This document shows, piece after piece, positions 17,770-25,421 of a stretch of DNA of 39,465 bases; position 1 is the stretch's first letter, and each line of letters opens with the position of its first letter. The notes under the pieces are model-generated. The model was not told the origin of the DNA. It saw only the letters and a list, made by a program, of their open reading frames with translations, and did no database searches. A program made the translations under genes and the position numbers. The stretch is from Acinetobacter sp. (GTDB lineage Bacteria > Pseudomonadota > Gammaproteobacteria > Pseudomonadales > Moraxellaceae), in NCBI GenBank assembly GCA_031277915.1, contig JAITLL010000030.1:1-39465 (forward strand), read 5' to 3'.

Positions 17770-18648
17770 CTACTTTTTTTCATGTTGTTGGCGGGCTTTT
17801 TGGGTGGTTATGGTGCAACCAACCGAAGCCGTAATAATGGTTGCGAGTGCCAACCATTGGTTCCATAACAGATATTCACCTAAGAAGATAAAACCAGAAA
17901 GTGCAGCAACTGCGGGTTCTAGGCTCATCAATGTTCCAAAGCTTAAAGGCGTCAAATTGCGTAGTGCTAACATCTCTAAAGAGAATGGAAGCGCACTGGC
18001 CAAAATAGCTAAGCCAATAAAATACAAAAAATAGGGAAGTTCTATAACTTGAGCAATCGAACCCGAAAAAAAGGTAATGGGTAAAAGTAAACATGCACCG
18101 ACAGTCATGCCTAAACAAACAGTATGGTTACCTGAAATACCAGACGGTTTTTGTCCAGCAATAATATAAAGCGCCCAACATGCACCTGCACTCATTGCAA
18201 ATAGAACGCCGATCCAGTCCAGACTATAAGCTTGATTGAAGGGGAAGAGTAAAATAAGGCCAATAATTGCAAAGCTGACCCAGATAAAATCATATTTCTG
18301 GCGTGCGTGATATAAGGCTACACTTAAAGGACCAATAAACTCAAAAGCAACTGCAATACCAATTGGTAGTCGTTCAATGGACAGATAAAAAAGTGCGTTC
18401 ATTCCTGCAAGAGCAAATCCATAAGCCAAGATTGCTTTCCAGCGAACCTGACTAAAATTAATTCGCCAAATTTGAAAAATAACAGCCAGAATACATGCAC
18501 CAATACATAGGCGCATGGCCGACACTGTCAGCACTGGGAAGCTCTGAAACAGGGCTTTAGCTAAAGATGCACTACTTTGGACGCTTAACATAGCAAGAAT
18601 AAGAAAGCCCAAAGCATGTAGCTGAGATTTCTGGCTTGGACTAGACAT
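17770..18648 (-). CDS. rhtA: Threonine/homoserine exporter RhtA-like (EamA/DMT)
   Basis: This 292-residue, ten-helix EamA-family protein is close to E. coli RhtA as I recall it. Shared stretches include SASLAKALF, GMNALFYLSIERLPIGIAVA, EFIGPLSVAL, AGACWALYI and FGTLMSLEPAVAALSG. The start is the ATG at 18648 (MSSPSQKS). The longer frame to 18717 would begin inside the serA terminator hairpin. RhtA expels threonine, homoserine and related amino acids. Lying just downstream of serA may suggest a link to serine-family amino-acid overflow, but the terminator between them implies separate transcription. The ribosome site is weak. Confidence 0.85.
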   Translation of the reverse strand: MSSPSQKSQLHALGFLILAMLSVQSSASLAKALFQSFPVLTVSAMRLCIGACILAVIFQIWRINFSQVRWKAILAYGFALAGMNALFYLSIERLPIGIAVAFEFIGPLSVALYHARQKYDFIWVSFAIIGLILLFPFNQAYSLDWIGVLFAMSAGACWALYIIAGQKPSGISGNHTVCLGMTVGACLLLPITFFSGSIAQVIELPYFLYFIGLAILASALPFSLEMLALRNLTPLSFGTLMSLEPAVAALSGFIFLGEYLLWNQWLALATIITASVGCTITTQKARQQHEKK

Positions 18649-18702
18649 TTTATTATTAGATCGATTGGTATACTTTTCACATGATAATGTAAATACCCAT
18701 AA

Positions 18703-18730
18703 AAAAGCCACAGACAATGCTGTGGCTTTT
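18703..18730 (-). terminator. Rho-independent terminator after serA
   Basis: An 11-bp perfect stem (18703-18713 with 18720-18730) with core GCCACAG and a 6-base loop is followed by T's on the minus strand. It lies 17 bases beyond the serA stop. Confidence 0.85.
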
Positions 18731-18746
18731 AAATTTACAGTTCGTA

Positions 18747-19979
18747 TTAGAACAATACGCGCACGCGAATTGTACCTTCCACTTCATGTAACATATCTAA
18801 AGCTTCGTGAGAAGCAGAAGCGTCAACATCCATTACAAGGTAACCGATGTCACCTTTAGTCATAAGTGATTGACCAGAAATGTTGATGCCTTGCTCAGCA
18901 AACAAGTTGTTGATTTTAGACAATACGCCCGGTACGTTTTTGTGGATGTGCAATAAACGGTGTTGACCAGCAGTCAATGGTAACGCGATTTCTGGGAAGT
19001 TTACCGCAGAAAGCGTCATACCTTTGTCAGAGTAAGCAACAAATTTCTCTGCAACTTCTAAACCGATGTTTGCTTGCGCTTCCATGGTTGAACCACCAAC
19101 ATGAGGAGTCAAAATCACATTGTCTAAGCCACGAAGTGGAGAAACAAACTCTTCGCCATTTGCTTTTGGTTCTTTAGGGAATACGTCAACCGCTGCACCA
19201 GCAATATGACCAGATTTGATTGCATCTGCTAAATCTTCAATCACTACACATGTACCACGTGCAGCATTTAGGAAGATTGCGCCTTCTTTCATTTTTGCAA
19301 ATTGTGCTTTAGTGAAGAAGTTGCGTGTAGATGGAACATCAGGCACATGTAATGTAACCACATCAGCAGTCGCTAAGAGTTCGTCTAATGAACCAACTTG
19401 GCGAGCATTACCCATTGGTAATTTAGTCACTGCATCGTAATAAATCACATGCATACCTAAGCTTTCAGCAAGAACAGAAAGCTGAGAACCGATGGAACCG
19501 TAACCTACAATACCTAAAGTTTTGCCACGAGTTTCGAAAGAACCGACAGCAGACTTGTCCCAACCACCACGATGACAAGCCGCTGACTTTTCAGGAACAC
19601 GGCGAAGAAGAAGAATCGTTTCAGCAAGAACAAGCTCTGCAACCGAACGCGTATTTGAATACGGTGCGTTGAATACAGGAATACCACGTGCCATTGCTGC
19701 TTTAAGATCAACTTGGTTTGTTCCGATACAGAAACAACCTACTGCGATCAATTTATTTGCAGCTTCGAAAACTTCTTCAGTCAATTGGGTACGCGAACGA
19801 ATACCAATAAAGTGAGCATCTTTAACAGCTTCTTTTAGCGCTTCGCCTTCAAGAGCAGTTTTACGATAATCAATATTGGTGTAACCCGCAGCGTTTAAAG
19901 TATCGACTGCGTTTTGGTGAACGCCTTCTAACAAAAGGAAACGGATTTTATCTTTAGGTAGTGAAAGATGTTGGCTCAT
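18747..19979 (-). CDS. serA: D-3-phosphoglycerate dehydrogenase
   Basis: This enzyme is the first step of serine biosynthesis: 3-phosphoglycerate plus NAD+ to 3-phosphohydroxypyruvate. The 410-residue protein equals the length of E. coli SerA. The NAD-binding GYGSIG is at 159-164 and the catalytic triad is Arg241, Glu270 and His293. A C-terminal ACT domain (about 340-410, MTAGQHRLLHIHKN-like start) normally gives feedback inhibition by serine. Enzymes of this type also reduce 2-oxoglutarate to D-2-hydroxyglutarate, regenerating NAD+. It is divergent from the FAD enzyme at 20361 across 381 bases. Confidence 0.97.
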   Translation of the reverse strand: MSQHLSLPKDKIRFLLLEGVHQNAVDTLNAAGYTNIDYRKTALEGEALKEAVKDAHFIGIRSRTQLTEEVFEAANKLIAVGCFCIGTNQVDLKAAMARGIPVFNAPYSNTRSVAELVLAETILLLRRVPEKSAACHRGGWDKSAVGSFETRGKTLGIVGYGSIGSQLSVLAESLGMHVIYYDAVTKLPMGNARQVGSLDELLATADVVTLHVPDVPSTRNFFTKAQFAKMKEGAIFLNAARGTCVVIEDLADAIKSGHIAGAAVDVFPKEPKANGEEFVSPLRGLDNVILTPHVGGSTMEAQANIGLEVAEKFVAYSDKGMTLSAVNFPEIALPLTAGQHRLLHIHKNVPGVLSKINNLFAEQGINISGQSLMTKGDIGYLVMDVDASASHEALDMLHEVEGTIRVRVLF

Positions 19980-20360
19980 TACGGCTCCGCTACAAAGGCC
20001 AAATTTGGTGGCAGTATAATAACATATTGGGCGGTGCTATAGATATTTCGTTTATACCATTGCCTTATGGCAATTTTATCTATGTCTAATCACTTCTGTT
20101 TATGGCTTGTTGAACATTTTAAAATATGCTCGGTAGATCATTTAAACTCGATTTTTATCTGAAAAGCATTATAAAAATGCATTTATTGACGTTAAACATG
20201 TTTTGTAGTGACAGTATCTCTATTCTGAACTTTATCGCTTGTGCGGTTACATGTAGAATATGGAAGTTCCTTGAACATTATGGCTTTGCTCAGGTGAAAA
20301 CCTTGAGAAATATGAGTTCATAGTCCCACCACAGTTTACTTCTTGCTAGGTCTGCAAACG
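19980..20360. promoter_or_regulatory. Divergent promoter region between serA and the FAD dehydrogenase gene
   Basis: No gene is supported in this 381-base gap; a 65-codon frame at 20126-20323 has no ribosome site or recognisable content. A perfect inverted repeat, ATTGCC-TTAT-GGCAAT, at 20059-20074 is followed by T's and could be an operator or a weak terminator. The promoters for both divergent genes should lie here. I could not place them with confidence. Confidence 0.5.
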
Positions 20361-21770
20361 ATGAATGCTCCAGTCGCTTTAACACCTGAGTTACTTACCC
20401 AATTAACAGCAATCGTCGGTGAAAATCGTATTAAAACCGATGCTGATAGTCTCGAAAACTGGGGTAAAGATCATACCAAGCATTTTAATCCGAATCCATC
20501 GGTCATCGTTTTTCCGTCAACGACTGAACAAGTTCAAGCAGTTGTGAAACTTGCGAACCAGTTTAATGTCGCGATTACACCGTCAGGTGGTCGTACTGGT
20601 CTCTCTGCTGGCGCTGTTGCAACCAATGGTGAAATTGTCATTAGTATGGACAAAATGAACCAGATTCTTGAGTTCTTCCCAGCAGATCGTATGGTTCGAG
20701 TGCAAGCGGGTGTTGTGACTGAGCAATTGCAGAATTATGCAGAAGAGCAAGGTATGTATTATCCAGTGGATTTTGCATCAGCAGGTTCTAGCCAGATTGG
20801 CGGCAATATCGGAACAAATGCTGGCGGTATTAAAGTTATTAAATATGGCATGACACGTAACTGGATACTTGGCTTAACCGTAGTGACTGGTAAAGGTGAT
20901 ATTCTGCGTTTAAACAAAGGTATGGTTAAAAATGCAACTGGTTATGCATTACAGCACTTGTTTATTGGCGGTGAAGGTACACTAGGTTTAGTGACTGAAG
21001 CAGAAATTAAACTTGAGCGCCAACCACAAAACTTACAAGTTTTAGTTTTAGGTGTTTCTGATTTTGATGCAGTAATGCCTGTATTACATGCATTCCAAAA
21101 AGATATCGATTTAACAGCATTTGAGTTCTTTGGTGAACTTGCAATGCAAAAAGTTTTAAATAATGGTCATGTACAACGCCCATTTGAAACACAATGTCCA
21201 TTCTATGTATTGCTTGAGTTTGAAGCGCCATACGAGCCGATTATCGACAAAGCGATGGAAATTTTCGAGCATTGTATGGAGCAGGGTTGGGTACTTGATG
21301 GCGTTATGAGCCAGAGTCTTGACCAAGTCGAAAGCTTATGGCGTTTACGCGAAGATATCTCTGAATCAATTGCGCCGTTTATTCCATACAAAAACGATAT
21401 TTCAGTCTTAATTACTCATGTGCCTGCATTTATTCGTGAGATTGATGCGATTGTTCAAGAAAACTATCCTGACTTTGAAATTTGCTGGTTCGGTCATATT
21501 GGTGACGGTAATTTGCACTTAAATATTTTAAAACCTGAAAACTTAACTAAAGATGAGTTCTTTGCGAAGTGTCAGGTTGTGAATAAATATGTGTTTGATA
21601 CCGTTAAAAAATACGATGGTTCAATCTCTGCTGAACATGGCGTAGGTATGACGAAAAAACCATATTTGGAATATTCGCGTTCAGCTGAAGAAATTGAATA
21701 TATGAAAGCTTTGAAGAAAGTATTTGACCCGAATGGTTTGATGAACCCAGGTAAATTATTTGATCTTTAA
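20361..21770 (+). CDS. FAD-binding oxidase, probable D-2-hydroxyglutarate dehydrogenase
   Basis: This 469-residue flavoprotein belongs to the VAO/PCMH family. The N-terminal FAD domain (about 38-215) has VIVFPSTTEQVQAVV, PSGGRTGLSAGAV, SSQIGGNIGTNAGG and GEGTLGLVTEAEIKL. The C-terminal FAD-oxidase domain has FGHIGDGNLHLN near residues 377-387, a likely metal and substrate site, and SAEHGVGMTKK. D-lactate dehydrogenases and glycolate oxidase subunit GlcD share this layout. Its position divergent from serA matches Pseudomonas, where D-2-hydroxyglutarate dehydrogenase re-oxidises the 2-hydroxyglutarate made by SerA. The ATG at 20361 is preferred over a TTG at 20343. Confidence 0.82.
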   Translation: MNAPVALTPELLTQLTAIVGENRIKTDADSLENWGKDHTKHFNPNPSVIVFPSTTEQVQAVVKLANQFNVAITPSGGRTGLSAGAVATNGEIVISMDKMNQILEFFPADRMVRVQAGVVTEQLQNYAEEQGMYYPVDFASAGSSQIGGNIGTNAGGIKVIKYGMTRNWILGLTVVTGKGDILRLNKGMVKNATGYALQHLFIGGEGTLGLVTEAEIKLERQPQNLQVLVLGVSDFDAVMPVLHAFQKDIDLTAFEFFGELAMQKVLNNGHVQRPFETQCPFYVLLEFEAPYEPIIDKAMEIFEHCMEQGWVLDGVMSQSLDQVESLWRLREDISESIAPFIPYKNDISVLITHVPAFIREIDAIVQENYPDFEICWFGHIGDGNLHLNILKPENLTKDEFFAKCQVVNKYVFDTVKKYDGSISAEHGVGMTKKPYLEYSRSAEEIEYMKALKKVFDPNGLMNPGKLFDL

Positions 21771-21862
21771 ATAAATCTATTTTGTAGAACTACATAGTTT
21801 CTATAGAGTAACCAGCAAAGGCATAGCATCATAAAGCTATGCCTTTTGTTTTGGTGATAAAG

Positions 21863-22231
21863 ATGCAACGTTTATTTTTGATTTCAGCTCTTTGTGCTGG
21901 GCTTATGACTGGTTGTGCAACAACAAGTAAATTAATTCCCTTTACGGGTTCAGAAACCCCGATGCAACAAGTACTTAAAACACAGCCTGAGATTGTAAAA
22001 GAGCATAATAATACTTCAGTTCAGCAAGTGTTTAACCGTGTAGAATCTCCAACCGTTTCTCGTATTACTGTTATTCAAACGGGCTTAATGGATGATTCTG
22101 TTTCTGCAATTCGAACAGAATATTTATTTAAATTAGTTGATGAAAAGTGGCAGTTACAAAATAAGCAAAAGAGTTATCAGTGTGCGAGAGGGAAAAATTC
22201 TCGAACTTTCCAAACTCAGCTTTGTTCTTAA
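21863..22231 (+). CDS. Small lipoprotein of unknown function (paralogue A)
   Basis: The 122-residue protein has a lipoprotein signal, MQRLFLISALCAGLMTGC, with the acylated Cys at residue 18. I do not recognise a family. The mature part has SETPMQQVLKTQPE, ITVIQTGLMDDSVSAIRTEY, then a Trp and KSYQCARG, with a final Cys two residues from the end that could pair with it. The gene at 23422 has the same pattern, so the two are paralogues. The frame is open to 21839, but the ATG at 21863 places the signal peptide correctly. Likely anchored in the outer membrane; function unknown. Confidence 0.75.
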   Translation: MQRLFLISALCAGLMTGCATTSKLIPFTGSETPMQQVLKTQPEIVKEHNNTSVQQVFNRVESPTVSRITVIQTGLMDDSVSAIRTEYLFKLVDEKWQLQNKQKSYQCARGKNSRTFQTQLCS

Positions 22232-22235
22232 TAAT

Positions 22236-22265
22236 AAAAAAGACGATAAATATATCGTCTTTTTT
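22236..22265. terminator. Bidirectional terminator between lipoprotein A and ygiN
   Basis: A perfect 13-bp stem (22236-22248 with 22253-22265) with an AATA loop, A6 before and T6 after. It sits between two convergent genes, 5 bases after one stop and 11 bases from the other. Confidence 0.88.
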
Positions 22266-22275
22266 ATGGGCTAAA

Positions 22276-22590
22276 TTATACGCCACTTTCTAGAATTTTA
22301 ATTTTGACATCAATGACATCATCTTTAACTGCTTCATGATGAGCTTGCATATGAGATGTCGCTAAATGCACTTCAAGATGAGCAACACTTTCCCATTTTT
22401 CTAACATCACAATCGTGTCTGGCTCTTGGGATTGGAAGCTTACATTTGATTTGTGATCAATTAAAGGTTCGTAACCATGGCAACCATCTTCTGCTAAAAC
22501 AGTTGGAATGATTTTTTGAAATGCATTCAATACGTTTTGGCGGTGCTGTCCACCCGATTGAGTACGAATTTCCGCAATAATGGTAAGCAT
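22276..22590 (-). CDS. Antibiotic-biosynthesis-monooxygenase (ABM) family protein, YgiN-like
   Basis: The 104-residue protein starts MLTIIAEIRTQSGGQHRQNV and has the ABM dimeric alpha+beta-barrel pattern, ending VMLEKWESVAHLEVHLATSHMQA. E. coli YgiN is a quinol monooxygenase encoded with the quinone reductase MdaB. Here the upstream gene 13 bases away is an MdaB homologue, so the pair is probably a quinone redox module. The ATG at 22590 with GAGAG upstream is preferred over a start nine codons earlier that overlaps the upstream gene. Confidence 0.85.
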   Translation of the reverse strand: MLTIIAEIRTQSGGQHRQNVLNAFQKIIPTVLAEDGCHGYEPLIDHKSNVSFQSQEPDTIVMLEKWESVAHLEVHLATSHMQAHHEAVKDDVIDVKIKILESGV

Positions 22591-22603
22591 GGTTCTCTCT
22601 TTA

Positions 22604-23191
22604 TTAAGCTGCTGCAAATACAGTATTTAAGTGTGCTTTATATGCTTCAACATAACTATCAACATCAGGCATTTTAATCACGTCATTTACAATAAATGTA
22701 GGAAGTGTGTTCATACCCAAAAACTGATTCGCTTTGTGAAATGGTAAATAAACACCATCAACACCTACACCGTGAAAGAACTGATCTGCATCATCAAATG
22801 CTTCCATTGGGGCATTCCAAGTGAGTGACAGCATATATTTTTTGTCGTGAATTAAGCCACCTGAACCATATTTTTTTGAGGCATCATAACGGCTACGACC
22901 ATCGCTTGCATAAAGTGAACCGTGGCCTGTCGTGAAGACATCATCAATATATTTTTTTACCGTCCACGGAGCACCCATCCACCAGCCTGGCATTTGGTAA
23001 ATGACCACATCTGCCCATAAGAATTTTTCAACTTCCGCTTCGGCATCATAATTGCTGTCGGCACGAGTAACTTGAACTTCATGGCCTAATTCAGTGAGGT
23101 GATTCGTGGCCAACACCGTGAGTGTGTCGTTCAATTCACCATTTGAATGGGCAAATTGTTTGGCACCATTAATCACTAAAATATTGCTCAT
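22604..23191 (-). CDS. mdaB: NAD(P)H:quinone oxidoreductase, MdaB family
   Basis: This 195-residue protein has a flavodoxin-like fold and binds FAD. The start MSNILVINGAKQFAHSNGEL and the motif VIYQMPGWWMGAPWTVKKYIDDVF are characteristic of MdaB, as are SGGLIHDKKYMLSLTWNAP and a C-terminal PDVDSYVEAYKAHL. It reduces quinones by two electrons, limiting redox cycling. The ygiN homologue follows directly, as in E. coli. A regulator is not adjacent. Confidence 0.92.
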   Translation of the reverse strand: MSNILVINGAKQFAHSNGELNDTLTVLATNHLTELGHEVQVTRADSNYDAEAEVEKFLWADVVIYQMPGWWMGAPWTVKKYIDDVFTTGHGSLYASDGRSRYDASKKYGSGGLIHDKKYMLSLTWNAPMEAFDDADQFFHGVGVDGVYLPFHKANQFLGMNTLPTFIVNDVIKMPDVDSYVEAYKAHLNTVFAAA

Positions 23192-23421
23192 GAGAGTTGC
23201 TCTAATTAAATTCCTAAACTTGATGCATACTTTAGAGAACTTACTCTTATAGAAAAATGCACTAATTTGAAAAATATTATTGATTAAAAATCACTAATAT
23301 TAAATGAAGGACTTATTCTTCATGGCTTTAAAAATGGCTATATATAACCGTTTTACAAAGTTGAACGGAAAAAATTGTGTGAAGCCTTTAGCATGAAGAC
23401 GAAGTTGTGGTGGAGTTGTGT

Positions 23422-23787
23422 ATGAAAAGAATTAGTTTGCTCATGGCATTAAATTTATTGATCCTGAGTGCATGTACGCCTACGTCAAACCCACCTATAC
23501 CCCAAGCCAATAGCCCGATACAAGCTGTTTTGGTCGATCAACCTAATCTTTTAAATAATGCGAGTAATTTAAGTATTTCGCAGCAAATGAATGCGTTGGA
23601 TGACGCTTCTAATGCTCAAGTAACCATTTTACAAACTGTGCCTAGCGAAGATGCTATATCAAAAACACGTACTGAATATTTATTAAAACGGGATCAGACC
23701 ATTTGGAAAATCGTCAATAAAAAACAAAGTTATCAATGTACAAAAGGGCAGGAAACAACGGACTTCCAGGTTAATCCTTGCCCTTAA
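23422..23787 (+). CDS. Small lipoprotein of unknown function (paralogue B)
   Basis: The 121-residue protein has signal MKRISLLMALNLLILSAC, with lipobox LSAC and the acylated Cys at 18. The mature part follows lipoprotein A (21863-22231) segment by segment: SPIQAVLVDQPN, VTILQTVPSEDAISKTRTEY, a Trp, then NKKQSYQCTKG and a C-terminal Cys. A TRTEYLLK and KQSYQC pair with the same spacing make common ancestry clear by eye. The mdaB-ygiN operon lies between the two paralogues on the other strand. The ATG at 23422 is chosen over a GTG at 23407 because it starts the signal peptide. Confidence 0.75.
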   Translation: MKRISLLMALNLLILSACTPTSNPPIPQANSPIQAVLVDQPNLLNNASNLSISQQMNALDDASNAQVTILQTVPSEDAISKTRTEYLLKRDQTIWKIVNKKQSYQCTKGQETTDFQVNPCP

Positions 23788-23804
23788 GACCGAATTTCTA
23801 TTGG

Positions 23805-23836
23805 ATATGTGGATAACTTTAAGGTTATTCACATAT
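23805..23836 (+). terminator. Hairpin after lipoprotein B
   Basis: A 13-bp stem (23805-23817 with 23824-23836), with one G-U pair and a 6-base loop, lies 17 bases after the stop. It has no T run after it, so termination is uncertain; it may instead stabilise the mRNA end. Confidence 0.5.
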
Positions 23837-24155
23837 AAAAATGGGCTAGTACTAATCAAAATATAGAATTTTAAATAGATAAAATTGTCCGATTGCTGAT
23901 CAATTTAAAAAGTGATATTGTGTCATCCGGCAATTAGGCCAAATGGTAAAAATTACCGAATCTCACGTCATACATTTTTTCTTGTCTTAGACACCTTGTG
24001 AATACGGTGTTTCACATTCTAAACATGCACTCTCACGGCATATAACAACTTAACTAAAGATTGACTGACCATACTGTCATCGTCATGACTACATTATTTA
24101 TTTCAATATGTAGTTGCTGAGACATTTTGGCCGTTATTTTGAAGTGTACAAACTC
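23837..24155 (+). promoter_or_regulatory. craA upstream region with inverted repeats
   Basis: No gene is visible here. It holds GGTAA-AAA-TTACC at 23945-23957 and ACACC/GGTGT arms at 23991-23995 and 24006-24010. A second overlapping arm pair, GTGAA/TTCAC, ends at 24015. These are candidate operators or alternative leader hairpins for craA. No sigma-70 promoter could be placed with confidence. Confidence 0.4.
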
Positions 24156-25385
24156 ATGAAAAATATTCAAACGACAACGTTGAACCGTACAACGTTGATG
24201 TTTCCTTTAGCTTTAGTGCTATTTGAATTTGCGGTTTATATTGGTAATGACCTGATTCAACCTGCTATGTTGGCAATTACTGAAGATTTTGGTGTAAGTG
24301 CAACTTGGGCACCGTCTTCAATGTCATTTTATTTATTAGGTGGTGCATCTGTTGCATGGTTACTTGGGCCTTTATCAGATCGATTAGGCCGTAAAAAAGT
24401 ACTTTTGGCTGGTGTCTTATTTTTTGCCTTATGCTGTTTTTTAATTTTATTAACGCGAAATATTGAACACTTTCTAACATTACGATTTTTACAAGGTATT
24501 GGTTTAAGCGTAATTTCAGCAGTGGGATATGCAGCAATTCAAGAAAGTTTTGCTGAGCGTGATGCTATTAAGGTCATGGCGCTTATGGCAAATATTTCAT
24601 TGCTTGCGCCGTTGCTAGGGCCTGTACTTGGCGCTTTCTTAATTGATTATGTGTCTTGGCATTGGGGCTTTGTGGCAATTGCTTTACTTGCACTGCTGAG
24701 TTGGGGTGGTTTAAAGAAACAAATGCCTAATCAGAAGGTAAGTGTAACCAAACAGCCTTTTAGCTATCTTTTTGATGACTTTAAAAAGGTGTTTAGCAAT
24801 CGGCAATTCCTTGGTTTAACGTTGGCTCTACCTCTTGTTGGTATGCCACTTATGCTCTGGATTGCATTATCGCCAATTATTCTGGTCGATGAACTCAAGC
24901 TAACGAGTGTGCAATATGGTTTAGCACAGTTTCCGGTATTTCTAGGTTTGATTGTAGGTAACATTGTTTTAATTAAAATTATTGACCGTTTGGCTTTAGG
25001 TAAAACAGTCTTAATTGGTTTACCAATTATGCTCACGGGGACACTTATTTTAATATTAGGCGTTGTCTGGCAAACCTACTTAATTCCTTGTTTACTCACG
25101 GGTATGACACTCATTTGCTTTGGTGAAGGAATTAGTTTCTCAGTCTTGTATCGCTTTGCACTCATGTCATCTGAAGTGTCAAAAGGAACTGTGGCTGCGG
25201 CTGTTTCAATGTTATTGATGACCAGCTTTTTTGTAATGATTGAGTTGGTGCGTTATCTCTATACTCAATTTCATTTATGGGCTTTCGTTTTATCTGCTTT
25301 TGCTTTTATTGCGCTGTGGTTTATTCAACCACGTTTATCTTTAAAACGGGAAATGCAGGAAAGAGTTGCTCAAGACTTACATTAA
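24156..25385 (+). CDS. craA: MFS chloramphenicol efflux pump CraA (MdfA homologue)
   Basis: This 409-residue proton antiporter has 12 predicted helices and is nearly the Acinetobacter CraA sequence as I remember it. The MFS motif LGPLSDRLGRKK lies between helices 2 and 3. Acidic residues in the membrane are Glu24 and Asp32, the MdfA positions, and Glu324 in CFGEG. Numbering shifts by 14 if the TTG at 24114 is used. The ATG at 24156 is preferred, as the upstream TTG has no ribosome site. CraA expels chloramphenicol and other drugs and is an intrinsic chromosomal gene in the A. baumannii group. No adjacent regulator is seen. Confidence 0.95.
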   Translation: MKNIQTTTLNRTTLMFPLALVLFEFAVYIGNDLIQPAMLAITEDFGVSATWAPSSMSFYLLGGASVAWLLGPLSDRLGRKKVLLAGVLFFALCCFLILLTRNIEHFLTLRFLQGIGLSVISAVGYAAIQESFAERDAIKVMALMANISLLAPLLGPVLGAFLIDYVSWHWGFVAIALLALLSWGGLKKQMPNQKVSVTKQPFSYLFDDFKKVFSNRQFLGLTLALPLVGMPLMLWIALSPIILVDELKLTSVQYGLAQFPVFLGLIVGNIVLIKIIDRLALGKTVLIGLPIMLTGTLILILGVVWQTYLIPCLLTGMTLICFGEGISFSVLYRFALMSSEVSKGTVAAAVSMLLMTSFFVMIELVRYLYTQFHLWAFVLSAFAFIALWFIQPRLSLKREMQERVAQDLH

Positions 25386-25417
25386 AAAATACCGGAATTT
25401 ATATTCCGGTATTTTTT
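25384..25417. terminator. Bidirectional terminator between craA and the YccS-like gene
   Basis: A perfect 15-bp stem (25384-25398 with 25403-25417) with core TACCGGAAT and a TTAT loop, A6 and T6 at its ends. Two convergent genes end at its borders: it overlaps the craA stop codon and lies 5 bases from the other stop. Confidence 0.92.
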
Positions 25418-25421
25418 TATT

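Noticed and set aside
17804-18034. 76-codon open frame on the plus strand inside the rhtA-like gene
   Set aside because: It is antisense to a gene with clear EamA-family sequence throughout.
18649-18717. N-terminal extension of the RhtA-like exporter
   Set aside because: It would start inside the serA terminator hairpin and has no counterpart in the family; the ATG at 18648 fits better.
20126-20323. 65-codon open frame in the serA upstream region
   Set aside because: No ribosome site, no similarity recognised, and it covers the expected divergent promoters.
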